17,506 nt of DNA from JALOAR01 sp041649615 (GTDB lineage Bacteria > Patescibacteriota > Minisyncoccia > UBA6257 > Colwellbacteraceae): positions 1 to 17,506 of the forward strand of contig JBAZMT010000014.1 of the NCBI GenBank assembly GCA_041649615.1, read 5' to 3'. The translations under genes and the position numbers were made by a program. The notes beneath the pieces are model-generated. The model was not told where the DNA came from. It searched no databases and worked only from the letters and a program-made list of their open reading frames with translations. Positions 1 to 8,871 of the stretch are shown here, piece by piece (within the stretch, counting starts at the first letter, position 1; each line of letters starts with the position of its first letter).

Positions 1-1467
1 GTGCTCCGTGGCCTCGCTCATCTCCGCGTAGCAGCGTTCCAGCGCGTCGGTAGCCACGGCGATCTGTGCCAGCATGGCATCCCAATCCGGTTCCACTACA
101 GGCGGCTCAGGCTCACCGCCGCCGTCCGTTGGCACAGCGCGGACCATGTGCACCGCGGCCCCATCGCCTGTCAGGGTGAACCGCCGATCCTCTACCGTCA
201 CGTCCAGCGTATCCCACAGCCCCGAACCCGTGCCCGCGAGCATCGTGGCCCCGCCGTCCAGCGAGAGCCAGTGGCCCGGCTCATCAAGCCAGCGGATAGC
301 CACGTCGTAGGGCCCCTCGGCGGCTAGCGTAATCTCGAATGTTGCGCTTGTGATGCGCCGACACTGGCGCGACTCGGGGGCATCGCTTGGGCCAACGTCC
401 TCGTAGCGCGGCGCGTCGGCGTCGTCCAGCATGTGCATGAAAAAGTCCCAGTTGCCCGGATGGCCGCTACACCCGTAAGGCAAGTACGTCCCGTCCGGCT
501 GTTTCTGTGTCCAGCGCTTGACGGGATACTCCATGTCTCGCAGCACGCACCACGCATCAGGCGATGTGGCCGCCGTGACGTTGGTATGGTCGCGGATGAA
601 TTGCACCTGTTCCGGCGTGAGCTTGTCGAGCAGGCCGCTGTGAATATCCACGGCCACGGGATGGTAGTGGAGCGCCGAATAGATGGCCCACCAGTATTTT
701 TTGGGATCCATGTAGCCATAGGCCGACTCGACCCATGTGGGATAGCCAAAGTCCACAGCTTCCTGCATGGCGTCCCAGCTACCCACAAAGTTGTCGTAGC
801 CCTGCCAGCTATCCATGTCGTGGATGAACCCGCCGTTGTGTTTCGCGCCCTGGCCGTTGGCCGTCGCATACCGCGCCAAGTCCGCGCGCCCCTGGCCGTC
901 CGAGACCACGAAGTAAACTGGCGTCTTGGTAAAGGCGGCCTTGTGCCAGTCGCTATAGGCATAGCACAGTTGGCCGAAACGATGATCCTGGCCGCTAGAG
1001 AATGGCGGCTTGTCGGGTTGGTTCTCGATGTCCAGCCCCGGCCCGGCAAAGACCGCATCGAACACGCCGTCATAGCGCGCGCCGAATGCGGCCACGAATT
1101 CGGCCAAGTATTTCCACCATCGGCTTTGGTCGTTATAGTACGGGATAGCCGCCGTCTTGGTCACGTCCCCGACTGTAGCCGTTACGATCTTGCCAACAGG
1201 CCGCCCGTGCATCGTGGGCCGATTCATGCCGTCATAGACCCAAGCCGGGGTGCAATCAGCGAACGACTCCCAGCCGTCCAGCTCCGATAGGTGCGTGGCG
1301 ATAGCGAAGGCTTTGGGCTTGTCGCCTTGCTTGTCTAGCCATGCGTCGATGATGTCCCAGTTGTACTCTCCCGGCCCGGTGTGCAGGCGCTCCCAGCGGT
1401 CGAAGCCATAGGCTCCGTAACCGTCCTGGGCGCCAGCCCACTCGAAGAACTTGTAGATATTGCTCAC
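1..1467 (-). CDS. Glycoside-hydrolase-like TIM-barrel tail protein (3' end outside window)
   Basis: Open frame of 489 codons from a GTG at 1467 to the window edge with no stop; the product continues to the left. The GTG has a strong Shine-Dalgarno (GGAGGGGAG) and begins 13 nt after the previous stop. Residues about 1-340 read like a clan-A (beta/alpha)8 glycosidase of the GH42/GH35 style: 'GPGEYNWDIIDAWL' at 31-44, 'IPYYND' at 108-113, 'FVAAFGARYDGV' at 124-135. Glu148 (DIEN) and Glu247 (TWVESAY) are candidate acid/base and nucleophile, placed by position only. Residues 372-445 look like a beta-sandwich with 'HWLSLDGG'; a Gly/Pro/Glu linker (449-460) follows, then a helical segment. As the last gene after the baseplate genes it is probably a tip-located enzyme or receptor-binding protein acting on host surface polysaccharide. 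The fold call is fairly firm; substrate unknown; a non-catalytic barrel is possible. Confidence 0.75.
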   Translation of the reverse strand, partial: MSNIYKFFEWAGAQDGYGAYGFDRWERLHTGPGEYNWDIIDAWLDKQGDKPKAFAIATHLSELDGWESFADCTPAWVYDGMNRPTMHGRPVGKIVTATVGDVTKTAAIPYYNDQSRWWKYLAEFVAAFGARYDGVFDAVFAGPGLDIENQPDKPPFSSGQDHRFGQLCYAYSDWHKAAFTKTPVYFVVSDGQGRADLARYATANGQGAKHNGGFIHDMDSWQGYDNFVGSWDAMQEAVDFGYPTWVESAYGYMDPKKYWWAIYSALHYHPVAVDIHSGLLDKLTPEQVQFIRDHTNVTAATSPDAWCVLRDMEYPVKRWTQKQPDGTYLPYGCSGHPGNWDFFMHMLDDADAPRYEDVGPSDAPESRQCRRITSATFEITLAAEGPYDVAIRWLDEPGHWLSLDGGATMLAGTGSGLWDTLDVTVEDRRFTLTGDGAAVHMVRAVPTDGGGEPEPPVVEPDWDAMLAQIAVATDALERCYAEMSEATEH

Positions 1468-1479
1468 CCTCTCCCCTCC

Positions 1480-2028
1480 CTAAGCTGCCGCCATTACCGG
1501 CGCGGTCAAATAACCCCACCACAACATTTCCACCCGGCACACCGCTTGCGCCGTCGTCACGTCGCTCCCGTCCAGGTCGATCGTCAAGTTAAACGTTGTC
1601 ACCGTGTTGCTCGTCAACGTCACCGTCGGCGTCACCGAGGCGATGCCTCGCGTCGCACTGCTCGATTCCGTCGCTCCCCCCTCGCTGATCTCGCCCACCG
1701 CGCCGTAATCCGTGCCGTTGGCGATGTTGATGCGCTGGAACACGCAATGCTCCCAAACGATGGCCAAGTTCGTGGCGTTGTTGGCGATGGCATGCCCGCA
1801 CAGGCTCGACACGTCGCACACGAACCCCCCGCCGTCAGCGCTCCCCGTCTCGTCCGTCGTCGTCACCGTAAAGATCGCCGTCGCGCTGTTGTCCGCGATC
1901 CCCGTCTTGGTAAATACGGCCGTCCGCCGGTAGGTGCCCGCCGTGCCCGTCAGGAGGCCGCGCTCCAGGTAGTTGACGCGGCTTTCCAGCATCCTGATGC
2001 GCTCAAGGAGCGTCGCCTGCGTGGGCAT
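1480..2028 (-). CDS. Coiled-coil fibre-like tail protein
   Basis: 182 residues; the start ATG overlaps the upstream stop in a TAATG. Residues 1-25 (TLLERIRMLESRVNYLERGL) have heptad spacing of Leu/Ile/Val typical of a short trimerising coiled coil. The rest is beta-rich, Thr/Ser/Ala-rich and lacks long helices, ending in a segment with 'TFNLTIDLDGSDVTTAQ' and 'VEMLWWGY' close to the C-terminus. Short coiled coil plus beta domain fits a small tail fibre, tip attachment protein or adaptor that holds the larger enzyme encoded next. It lies between the baseplate hub gene and the glycosidase-like gene. I do not recognise a named family; the structural role rests on position and architecture. Confidence 0.65.
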   Translation of the reverse strand: MPTQATLLERIRMLESRVNYLERGLLTGTAGTYRRTAVFTKTGIADNSATAIFTVTTTDETGSADGGGFVCDVSSLCGHAIANNATNLAIVWEHCVFQRINIANGTDYGAVGEISEGGATESSSATRGIASVTPTVTLTSNTVTTFNLTIDLDGSDVTTAQAVCRVEMLWWGYLTAPVMAAA

Positions 2029-3101
2029 TACACGCCACCTATCATTTCCGGCTCCACCGTCTCTACCCCATCGGCGTCGACCCGAACATTGACCGCCGTT
2101 ATTTTCACGTCATCCTGGTATGTCATCCCGTAGCGGTCCGTCTTAATCGTCACCAGGTCCCCGATGTCCCATGGATCCTTCCATGTCTTGGCCAGTGGCA
2201 TGGCCTCCATCCCCTCGGTCACGGCCATTTCTTTCAGCCGCATGTCCCCGATGTAGTCGACCGCGGTATTGTCCTCGTAGCTGCTGGCCGACTCCCATCG
2301 CTCGCGGCGCTTGTAAGCGGTCACATCCCCCGCCGTGCTGCGCTCTCGCACCGCTGTGGCCCCGCCAACATAGACATAGTTATAGTGCCCCATCGTGTCC
2401 TTGCTGTATCCCACCCGGCTGTAATTGCGCCGGTCGAGGGAGAGCACCGCGTCGGTGTTGACGCCGTTACCAAAGGTGCGATCCAGCCCCCACTGTGGAT
2501 AGCCCGTCTGGAACTCGTACCCCGTCGCCGAGGGCACGCAGCGCCAGTCGAACCCCCCCAGCTTTTGCAGCTTTTGCACCTCGTCCAGCAAAATCTCATA
2601 GCTGGGTGTCTCCGTCCACGAGCTGCACGCCCCCGCGTCTGCCTGCACCGTCAAATCGCTGAATTGCCGCGCCGCGATGTCCGCCGTGCTGCTCGCGTGG
2701 TGCGTCACATAGGCTTTGGCCAGGTCATCGGCCTGGTCGGTGCGCTCGTCCGTCGCACTTCCCGCGCTGGGCACGATCAGTCGCCAATCCAGGTATATCC
2801 CCCCGCCCAGGCAGTCGACTTGTATGGTGTCGTCAGTCGCGTTGATCCCAATATTCCACGAGGTTTTCAGGATGGTGCCGCCGAATTGCAGCGCGCCGTC
2901 ACGGTAAAGCAGGATGCGGTTCATGGTGATGAGTTGCGCCAGTTTGCTGCTCGACGGCACTATCTCCAGCGTGCATGAGTCGATGCCGTTGATAGCGATG
3001 CGGTAGTCGATGCTCCGAAAGTCGGCATAGTTAGACGTGTTCGCTAGCACCGCTCGCATAGCATAAGCATCGTTAAGGATGTGGACGACGTATGTGGGCA
3101 T
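2028..3101 (-). CDS. Baseplate hub / Gp37-like tail protein
   Basis: 357 residues from the ATG at 3101. An ATG at 3173 in the same frame would add 24 basic residues overlapping the upstream gene; I prefer 3101 because it has GGGAG seven bases upstream and sits 2 nt after the previous stop. The N-terminal half ('YVVHILNDAYAMRAVL', 'YRIAINGIDSCTLEI', 'ILLYRDGALQFGGTI') matches the layout of siphophage hub/Tal N-terminal proteins of the ReqiPepy6 Gp37-like type. These carry split barrels, then a middle 'LLDEVQKLQKLGGFDWR' segment and a C-terminal 'PWDIGDLVTIK' strand pair. The role would be the central tail-tip hub joining the distal tail ring to fibres. Order after tape measure and distal tail protein agrees. 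Family-level call is moderate. Confidence 0.7.
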   Translation of the reverse strand: MPTYVVHILNDAYAMRAVLANTSNYADFRSIDYRIAINGIDSCTLEIVPSSSKLAQLITMNRILLYRDGALQFGGTILKTSWNIGINATDDTIQVDCLGGGIYLDWRLIVPSAGSATDERTDQADDLAKAYVTHHASSTADIAARQFSDLTVQADAGACSSWTETPSYEILLDEVQKLQKLGGFDWRCVPSATGYEFQTGYPQWGLDRTFGNGVNTDAVLSLDRRNYSRVGYSKDTMGHYNYVYVGGATAVRERSTAGDVTAYKRRERWESASSYEDNTAVDYIGDMRLKEMAVTEGMEAMPLAKTWKDPWDIGDLVTIKTDRYGMTYQDDVKITAVNVRVDADGVETVEPEMIGGV

Positions 3102-3103
3102 CC

Positions 3104-4018
3104 CTATACTCCCAAGAATGGCACCGGGTGAACGACGACGATGCTGCTTGGTGTGCCGCTCGTGCTTGACCACTGGAGCGCGTTATCCCCCACCGGCATA
3201 GGCCAAAACTCCGCATCGGTGTCCATCGTGCTGATGATGTCTGTGGAGGTTGCCCCGTCGTAGTAATACATCTTGGCCTGATCCATCCTGACGCGGATGT
3301 ACTTCGTTGCGCCTATAGCAATGGTCTGTGTCGTTGACCAAACCTTGCTCGTGGTGTTGTTCGTGAGGTGCAAGCCCACGACTGTAGCGGACGCGCTACC
3401 GTATACAAAGATGTCGGGCCATACCACCGCATGCCCCGCGTTCGTGACCGTTTTCGGGTTTGTGCCTGTGGCCCATGCGGTCTGGTATGTGGCGGTGTTC
3501 CATTCAGGGTAGAAGAACGGGTCCGGCGCATAGAAGCTGATATTCACGACGGCATTTGTTCGCCCCCGCAATTCCATGTCCGAGACGCCCGTACACCAGC
3601 AGTTGATCTCGCGGTATTCGGGAAGCGCGCCCGTGTAGGGGCGCAATATCCGCAGCCTGTATGACACAAGATCGTTGTTTGTGACCGGGTAGAATGGCGA
3701 GAGGCCCGCTAGCATCGCCACGTAGGCTGTGTCTAAAGCGATGATCGACGCGGCTTTGATGAGGATGCTTATTTCCATCTCGCGCGGCGCAAGGTAAGGC
3801 ACGGCGATATTGTGCTGCGGAACGACGTTGGCCGTATAGGGCATCTCTTGCCCCGCTATAATCATCCCGTTGGAATACGGCGCACGAAACCCCGGAATAG
3901 CGACCTGCTGAAACCCGAAGCCACGCATCCCCAACAGTATTTGTGTGGTTGACGTGATGGAATAAGGGGATGCGCCCCAGTGATAGTATACGAATCCATA
4001 GGTCGTATCAGTGCCCAT
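3104..4018 (-). CDS. Distal tail protein (Dit-like)
   Basis: 304 residues from the ATG at 4018, whose A overlaps the tape-measure stop (TAATG) with GAGG eight bases upstream. An in-frame ATG at 4045 would add nine residues but has poor ribosome-site support. Residues 1-160 form the N-terminal ring domain, with 'REMEISILIKA' and 'INCWCTGVSDMELRGR'. It closes with 'ISFYAPDPFFYPEW', the 'DPFFY' turn that marks the siphovirus-type tail component/Dit family. The second half (about 165-304) is a beta-rich, Thr/Ser-rich domain resembling a galectin/carbohydrate-binding-like insert. It should form the hexameric ring at the distal end of the tube and anchor the hub. Position directly after the tape measure supports the call. 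Confidence 0.75.
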   Translation of the reverse strand: MGTDTTYGFVYYHWGASPYSITSTTQILLGMRGFGFQQVAIPGFRAPYSNGMIIAGQEMPYTANVVPQHNIAVPYLAPREMEISILIKAASIIALDTAYVAMLAGLSPFYPVTNNDLVSYRLRILRPYTGALPEYREINCWCTGVSDMELRGRTNAVVNISFYAPDPFFYPEWNTATYQTAWATGTNPKTVTNAGHAVVWPDIFVYGSASATVVGLHLTNNTTSKVWSTTQTIAIGATKYIRVRMDQAKMYYYDGATSTDIISTMDTDAEFWPMPVGDNALQWSSTSGTPSSIVVVHPVPFLGV

Positions 4019-7000
4019 TAGTAGCGCCTCATCCTCGCTCGCCATTCCAGCGACTCGGCCACGTCGCGCATGTTCGGAGGCCCGCCGTTTGGCCGTTGGT
4101 CGATGTAGGTCAGGTTGTAGTTGGCCGCCTCGCGCGCCTGCGCCTGCGCCCTCTCGCGTATCCCCCCTACCCCGGCATAGGCCAAGCCCCCGCGCATCGT
4201 CATGGCCGTCTGCATCTCATTCATCGCAGCGCGTATCTGGCCGATAGTGTCGGTGATGCCCAGGCCCAAGCCCCTACCAAACATCTGCCCCACCTCTAGC
4301 CGCGCGCGCTTGGATGGCGAGGCGATGCCCAGCGTCTGCTTGGCGCTCGTCAGCGCTGCTTGCGCCGCTTGCTTTGCCGCCGTCTTGATCGCCCCCGCCC
4401 CCGCGGTGATGCCCGCCGCGATGCCGTCCGCGATGCCCTTGCCGATGCTGGACCAGGAGAAGGCGGCAAAAATGGCCAGGATTTGCGTAGGGATCGGGCG
4501 GAGCGCCGCAAGGATGCCCCTGGCGCCCTCCTGTATGGCCTCTACCGCATCGGCCATGCTGCCCGCAACGCTCTCGGCGAACGCATCCAGCGCCCCGGCC
4601 ACGCTATCCGTTGCCGCTCCGCCGCCCAGCTTGCCCAGTGTCCCCAGCCCCGCCTCTACGGCCTCAAAGATCGTGGTGGTTATGCCCTTGAACTCTACGG
4701 CGCTCGCAAGCGCATCGCCGCCCAGCTTGGCCGTCAGGCCAACAATCGCCTCCACAATGTAGGTGATGGCCGTCTCCAGCGCTGTCCACTCCGCCGCGAT
4801 GTCGATGTCCTTATCTAGCGCCTCCAGCTTGGTCAGCGCGTCCACCGCCGGGCCTATGAGCCCAATCACCTGCTGTACGCTAGTGCTAAACTCTACCGCC
4901 TGGTCCAGCGCTACCTCGATCCACTGCATGGTCATGCGCTGAATCGTCTCGATGAATAGGTTAACCGCCGTCTCCAGAATTGCCGCTTTAGCCGGGAGGT
5001 TCGTCACCTCGGGGAAATCGACGAAAGCGGCCAAGGCTTGTAGCCCCGGCCCGATCAGCCCGATCACCTTGCCCGCCGTCTCTGCGAACTCTACTGCGGC
5101 GCCCAGGGCCACGCCCGCCCAGAAAGCCGCCATGCGCTGGACATAGAACACGAATATGTTGATGGCCTCTTCCAGGAAAGCCGCTTTTTCTCGCAGGTTC
5201 CCTACTGCCGGGAAATCGACGAACGTAGCCAGCGCCTGTACCCCTGGGCCAATCAGGCCGATCACTTTTTGAGCCGTTTCGGCAAATGTAGCCGCCGCGT
5301 CGAGCCCCACGCCCGCCCAGAAGTTGGCGATGCGCCAAACGTAGTACACGAACAGGTTGATGGCCTCTTCGAGGAAAGCGCTTTTCTCTCGTAGGTTTCC
5401 CACGGCGGGGAAATCGACAAAGGCAGAGAGTGCCTGTACGGCAGGACCGATTAGCACAATCACCTTTTGAGCCGTCTCCGCAAACGTCGCGGCTGCGTCC
5501 AGGGCCACATCCGCCCAGAACACGGCCACGCGATTGATGTAGTAGATAAAGATGTTGAGGGCCTCTTCGAGCAGCTCCGCCTTGCCGCGCAGGCCTTCGA
5601 TTTCCGGCATGTCGGCCATGGCCGCCATCGCAGAGACAGCAGGCCCTATCAAGCCGACGATCTTTTGCGCGTCACCCGAGAGCTTGGCCGCGGCCTTGAG
5701 TCCCTTTTCGCCCAGGATCAGGGCCGCGTTGTTGATGGCCGTTGCTGTAACCACGATGGCCTGTTGTAGCGCAGCGCCGAACGGCGCCATGTCGGGGATG
5801 GTTTCAATGGTTGCCAGGTCGTTGAGCACCTGCCCTAGCGTGCGCAACAACTCGAAGATCTGCTCAATCTTGCCAGCCAGGTCTCGCGCATTGTTGATCG
5901 TCGAGGTCTTGACCTCTTTGGCCGCCTCGGTGATGGCGCGGCTAAAGCGGATGATCGACTCTTTCAGCGCCGCGGCCCACATCTCCAAGTTGGGGATACC
6001 GCCCTCGGTTTTCTCGACCTTGTTCATTTGGTGGAAGGCGCTCGCCAGGTCTTTCAGATCCTTGGCGATGTCCCGCACCGCCAAGCCAAAGCGGCTCAGG
6101 CTATCCAGGTTGGCGCCCTTGAGGGTAGAGCCGAACTTGACGAACTCGCCTACGACGTTCACCATCGCCTCACCGATGCCCACCAGGCCAAGCTCTAGCG
6201 GCGTCGGGGAGCCCGGTTTCAGCCATGCAGGGAGCTTGTCTTTGAGAGCGTCCAGCTTGCCCGCGAACCCCTGGAAATACCCCGTCACCTTGTCGATCTT
6301 TTCGCCCATGGTGCCCAGCGCCGTGGTCAGCGGGAGGATCAGCTTGTCATGCAACCATTCCAGGACGGGATTCAGGCCCTTCTCTATCTTGTCGGTTAGC
6401 GCGGTTGCAGCGGGCACTAACTTATCCTGGAACCACTCGGCCAGCGTTTGCACGGCGGGCACGACGGTATCGTTGATGAAACCGCCTACGGCTTCGAGCA
6501 CGACCTGGAACTTGTCGCCCAGCCATTCCACCACCAGCTGTAACGCCGGGACCAAGTTATCGTTAAGCCAATTGCCCACCGCTTGAATCGCTGGCAGCAA
6601 GACGTTTTGCCAGAGCCCGGCCAAAGCGGTAAGGGCCAAGCTCATCGCCGCAAACCAAACGTCAACGATGGCCTGGAAAAGCGGTATCAGGTGGTCATTG
6701 ATCCATGCCCACACGCCCTGGATCGCCGGAAGTAGGGTGTTCGTCCAGAAACCGGACACGGTAGCGATCGCCGCGGGGATGTTCGTGCTCAGCCAGTTCC
6801 ATATCGTTTGGAAGGCCGGAACCAGCGTCTCGGTGATCCAATTGCCTACCGCCTGAATGGCAGGGAGCAGGGTGTTGGTCCAAAAGCCGGAGAGCGTGGC
6901 TATGGCAATGGGGATATTCGTCTGGAACCAGAGGACAATGTTGTCGATAATCGGCTTGAGCGTGTCATTCCAGAACGCCGTCATGAAGGTGCGGATACCG

Positions 7001-8718
7001 CCCCAGTCCCGAGACCACGCTATAGCCAATAGCGCAATGGCTCCGATAATCAGCAGCACCGGCCCTATCAGCGCACCGATAGCGGCGCCCACGCCGCCCA
7101 GCAGCGGCCCCAAGGTGGTGAAGATGGTGATGGCCGAACCCACGGTGGATAGCAGCGTGCCCAGCACCAGGAGCAGCGGCCCCACAGCGGCCAACACCAG
7201 GCCGATCTTGATCGCCCAGTCCCACACCGCCGGGTTGAGGTTGCTGATCTTATCCAGCAGTCCACTGATAGGCCCCTGGAGCAAGTTGGTCAGGGCCGTG
7301 ATGAGCGGCCCGCCCGCCTTGATGGCAATGGTCTCCAAGGCGCCGCCAAGTTGCTCCATAGCGGCATTAAAGCCAGTGGTACGGGCAGATGCCGACTCTT
7401 CCACTGAGGCGGCAGAGCCGATGGCCGCTTCCATGTTCTGCCAGCCCGGTATGCCCTCGGCAAGCAGGGTGTTCATCGCCTTCATGCCATAAGTGCCCGC
7501 CAGGGTTTGCACCGTCTGATTGCGGAGTTCCTCTGTCATCTTGGTGGTGACAGTAACGGTCTGTCCCTCTTTCGCCTTGAGCCCCTCCATCTCGAAGACG
7601 GTCGTTTGCAGGGCTTTGTCCACCTTCTTGAGTTCTGCTTCCCGCTCCTTGAGCGTGGCATTGCCCAGCAGAGTGCCGTTGCGGATGGCCAGGTCTTTCT
7701 CGGCCAGAGACGCCCGCCGTTCCTCTAGCTTGGCGAGTTGCTTGGCTTCTTCGCCGGTCAGCGCAGCGCGCTCCGATGTAAGCACATTGCCCACCTTGAG
7801 GGCGCTCGACAAGTCGCCCAGTATGTCGGGCATGGCGCGCATCTTGCCGTCGGCGTCGTACATGGCGATGCCCAGCATATTCCACGCCCCGGTTACGTCG
7901 TCCGTTTGGCGCATCATGTTGGTCAACATACTCTTAAGCGCCGTGCCTGCCTCGGCCCCAGCGATGCCGCGCGAGGAGAGGATACCCAGCGCCGTGTTGG
8001 TCGTCTCCAGGGACATGCCGAACGTGGCCGCTGTGGGGCCAATGTTGGCCATGGCCGCCGTCAAGTCACTAACGCTGGCCACCGAGGCGTCAGCCGTGCG
8101 CACGAATGAGTTGGCCACCCGGCTGGCCTCGTCGGCGTCCAGGCCGAAGGTCTTCATGGCGATGATCGTGGCGTCGGTGGCTTGCGCGAGGTCCAATTCT
8201 GAGGCCGCGGCCAGGTCGATGGATGAGCGCAGCGCACCGGTGAGAGAGGCGTTTTCGTTGAGGTACGAGTTTAGGCCCCCGGCGCCGCCGAATATCTCCG
8301 CCGTGTCGAAACCGGCCTTGTACAGCGAGGTCATGGCGTCGGCAGATTCCGCCGCGGTGATGCCCACCAACTCCGTGTCCGCGCCCACGCTCAGCGCCGC
8401 CTTGCTCAGGTCTTCCAGCGACGTGCCCGATGAACGCGCGGCAACGGTGAGGATGTTCATTTGCGCCTCAAAGTCGCCCGCCATCTTGGCTGCCGCCGTG
8501 CCGATACCCACGATGGGGGCTGTGACGCCCACGGTCAGGCCCTTGCCAACGCTCGTGAGGGCGCCGCCCGCCTTCGTGAAGCCGGCGCTCAGCTTGGAGC
8601 TGGCTGTTTCCCCGGCGTCGCCAAGCTCCTTGGCTTTCTGCTTTACCGCGTCCAGCGCCTTGCTGGCATCATCTCTCGCTTTTAGGACGATCTCTAGCTC
8701 CGCCGCTGTCAGCGCCAT
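4018..8718 (-). CDS. Tail tape measure protein, TP901 type
   Basis: 1566 residues; ATG at 8718 with GAGGG four bases upstream, just after the chaperone extension stop. The order is: N-terminal helical segment ('LEIVLKARDDASKALDAV'); TP901-type core about 60-310 ('APIVGIGTAAAKMAGDFEAQ', 'GISSRG'-like 'LGILSSRGIAGAEAGTALK'); charged coiled-coil insert about 320-400; hydrophobic stretch about 500-565 ('LVLAAVGPLLLVLGTLLSTV'). Trp-rich repeats of about 45 residues follow at 585-800, then five 66-residue repeats at 1017-1346. The end has the usual 'LGIASPSKRARLEVGQMFG' tape-measure signature about 1490. It sets tail length and carries membrane-active segments thought to help DNA entry. At roughly 0.15 nm per residue it predicts a tail near 235 nm, an inference. 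The family call is firm; no peptidase or lysozyme motif was seen. Confidence 0.93.
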   Translation of the reverse strand: MALTAAELEIVLKARDDASKALDAVKQKAKELGDAGETASSKLSAGFTKAGGALTSVGKGLTVGVTAPIVGIGTAAAKMAGDFEAQMNILTVAARSSGTSLEDLSKAALSVGADTELVGITAAESADAMTSLYKAGFDTAEIFGGAGGLNSYLNENASLTGALRSSIDLAAASELDLAQATDATIIAMKTFGLDADEASRVANSFVRTADASVASVSDLTAAMANIGPTAATFGMSLETTNTALGILSSRGIAGAEAGTALKSMLTNMMRQTDDVTGAWNMLGIAMYDADGKMRAMPDILGDLSSALKVGNVLTSERAALTGEEAKQLAKLEERRASLAEKDLAIRNGTLLGNATLKEREAELKKVDKALQTTVFEMEGLKAKEGQTVTVTTKMTEELRNQTVQTLAGTYGMKAMNTLLAEGIPGWQNMEAAIGSAASVEESASARTTGFNAAMEQLGGALETIAIKAGGPLITALTNLLQGPISGLLDKISNLNPAVWDWAIKIGLVLAAVGPLLLVLGTLLSTVGSAITIFTTLGPLLGGVGAAIGALIGPVLLIIGAIALLAIAWSRDWGGIRTFMTAFWNDTLKPIIDNIVLWFQTNIPIAIATLSGFWTNTLLPAIQAVGNWITETLVPAFQTIWNWLSTNIPAAIATVSGFWTNTLLPAIQGVWAWINDHLIPLFQAIVDVWFAAMSLALTALAGLWQNVLLPAIQAVGNWLNDNLVPALQLVVEWLGDKFQVVLEAVGGFINDTVVPAVQTLAEWFQDKLVPAATALTDKIEKGLNPVLEWLHDKLILPLTTALGTMGEKIDKVTGYFQGFAGKLDALKDKLPAWLKPGSPTPLELGLVGIGEAMVNVVGEFVKFGSTLKGANLDSLSRFGLAVRDIAKDLKDLASAFHQMNKVEKTEGGIPNLEMWAAALKESIIRFSRAITEAAKEVKTSTINNARDLAGKIEQIFELLRTLGQVLNDLATIETIPDMAPFGAALQQAIVVTATAINNAALILGEKGLKAAAKLSGDAQKIVGLIGPAVSAMAAMADMPEIEGLRGKAELLEEALNIFIYYINRVAVFWADVALDAAATFAETAQKVIVLIGPAVQALSAFVDFPAVGNLREKSAFLEEAINLFVYYVWRIANFWAGVGLDAAATFAETAQKVIGLIGPGVQALATFVDFPAVGNLREKAAFLEEAINIFVFYVQRMAAFWAGVALGAAVEFAETAGKVIGLIGPGLQALAAFVDFPEVTNLPAKAAILETAVNLFIETIQRMTMQWIEVALDQAVEFSTSVQQVIGLIGPAVDALTKLEALDKDIDIAAEWTALETAITYIVEAIVGLTAKLGGDALASAVEFKGITTTIFEAVEAGLGTLGKLGGGAATDSVAGALDAFAESVAGSMADAVEAIQEGARGILAALRPIPTQILAIFAAFSWSSIGKGIADGIAAGITAGAGAIKTAAKQAAQAALTSAKQTLGIASPSKRARLEVGQMFGRGLGLGITDTIGQIRAAMNEMQTAMTMRGGLAYAGVGGIRERAQAQAREAANYNLTYIDQRPNGGPPNMRDVAESLEWRARMRRY
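4681..5670 (-). repeat. Five tandem 66-residue (198-bp) repeats inside the tape measure protein
   Basis: Residues 1017-1346 divide into five units of exactly 66 residues, each beginning like 'AQKVIGLIGPAVQALSAFVD' and ending like 'DAAATFAET'. Units 2 and 3 are nearly identical ('DFPAVGNLREKAAFLEEAIN'); units 1 and 4 are clear relatives; unit 5 is much diverged. The same 198-bp period is visible in the DNA, for example the 'AQK' codons at 5670 and 5472. This suggests growth by in-frame tandem duplication. Confidence 0.85.
6319..6966 (-). repeat. Trp-rich degenerate repeats inside the tape measure protein
   Basis: Residues about 585-800 hold degenerate repeats of about 45 residues with a core 'FWTNTLLPAIQAVGNWI'. 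Clear copies start near residues 610, 655 and 701 ('LWQNVLLPAIQAVGNWLND'), with weaker ones on either side. Periodic repeats with regularly placed Trp are common in tape measures and may track tail-tube subunit stacking. Confidence 0.75.
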
Positions 8719-8871
8719 TTAGCCCTCGTTTGCGCGGTTCTCTTCTTCGATCATCTCAATGATGACCGGGATTAGCTCGGATGGGCAGAGGTCCAGGTCG
8801 TCATAGTTCCAGCCGCCCATCCACTTCATGATCGCTATTTCGCTTCTGGCGACGGTGCGCCAGTCAGTGAG
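8719..8871 (-). CDS. Frameshift extension of the tail assembly chaperone (gpT-like part)
   Basis: In the -1 frame relative to the chaperone, an open frame of 50 codons runs from 8871, directly after an A AAA AAC slippery site, to a TAA at 8721-8719. It encodes 'LTDWRTVARSEIAIMKWMGG' and continues 'WNYDDLDLCPSELIPVIIEM' to an acidic end. Fused to residues 1-129 of the chaperone it gives a 179-residue long form. Long tail siphophages make such a minor long form (lambda gpG/gpGT type) to recruit and coat the tape measure during tail assembly. An internal ATG at 8807 could also begin a 36-residue peptide on its own. However, the open frame extends in frame back to the slippery site, which favours frameshifting. 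No homology search was run. Confidence 0.8.
   Translation of the reverse strand, partial: LTDWRTVARSEIAIMKWMGGWNYDDLDLCPSELIPVIIEMIEEENRANEG

Noticed and set aside
324..1073. 249-codon minus-strand frame overlapping the glycosidase-like gene
   Set aside because: Arg/Thr-rich composition and no ribosome site. The other minus frame is open for 489 codons from a good start and encodes a recognisable barrel.
5552..6586. 344-codon plus-strand frame opposite the tape measure centre
   Set aside because: Antisense shadow of helical repeats with no recognisable domain or start signal.
7520..8722. 400-codon plus-strand frame opposite the tape measure N-terminus
   Set aside because: Low-complexity Ser/Ala/Arg-rich translation typical of an antisense shadow. 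The tape measure frame carries clear family motifs over the same bases.
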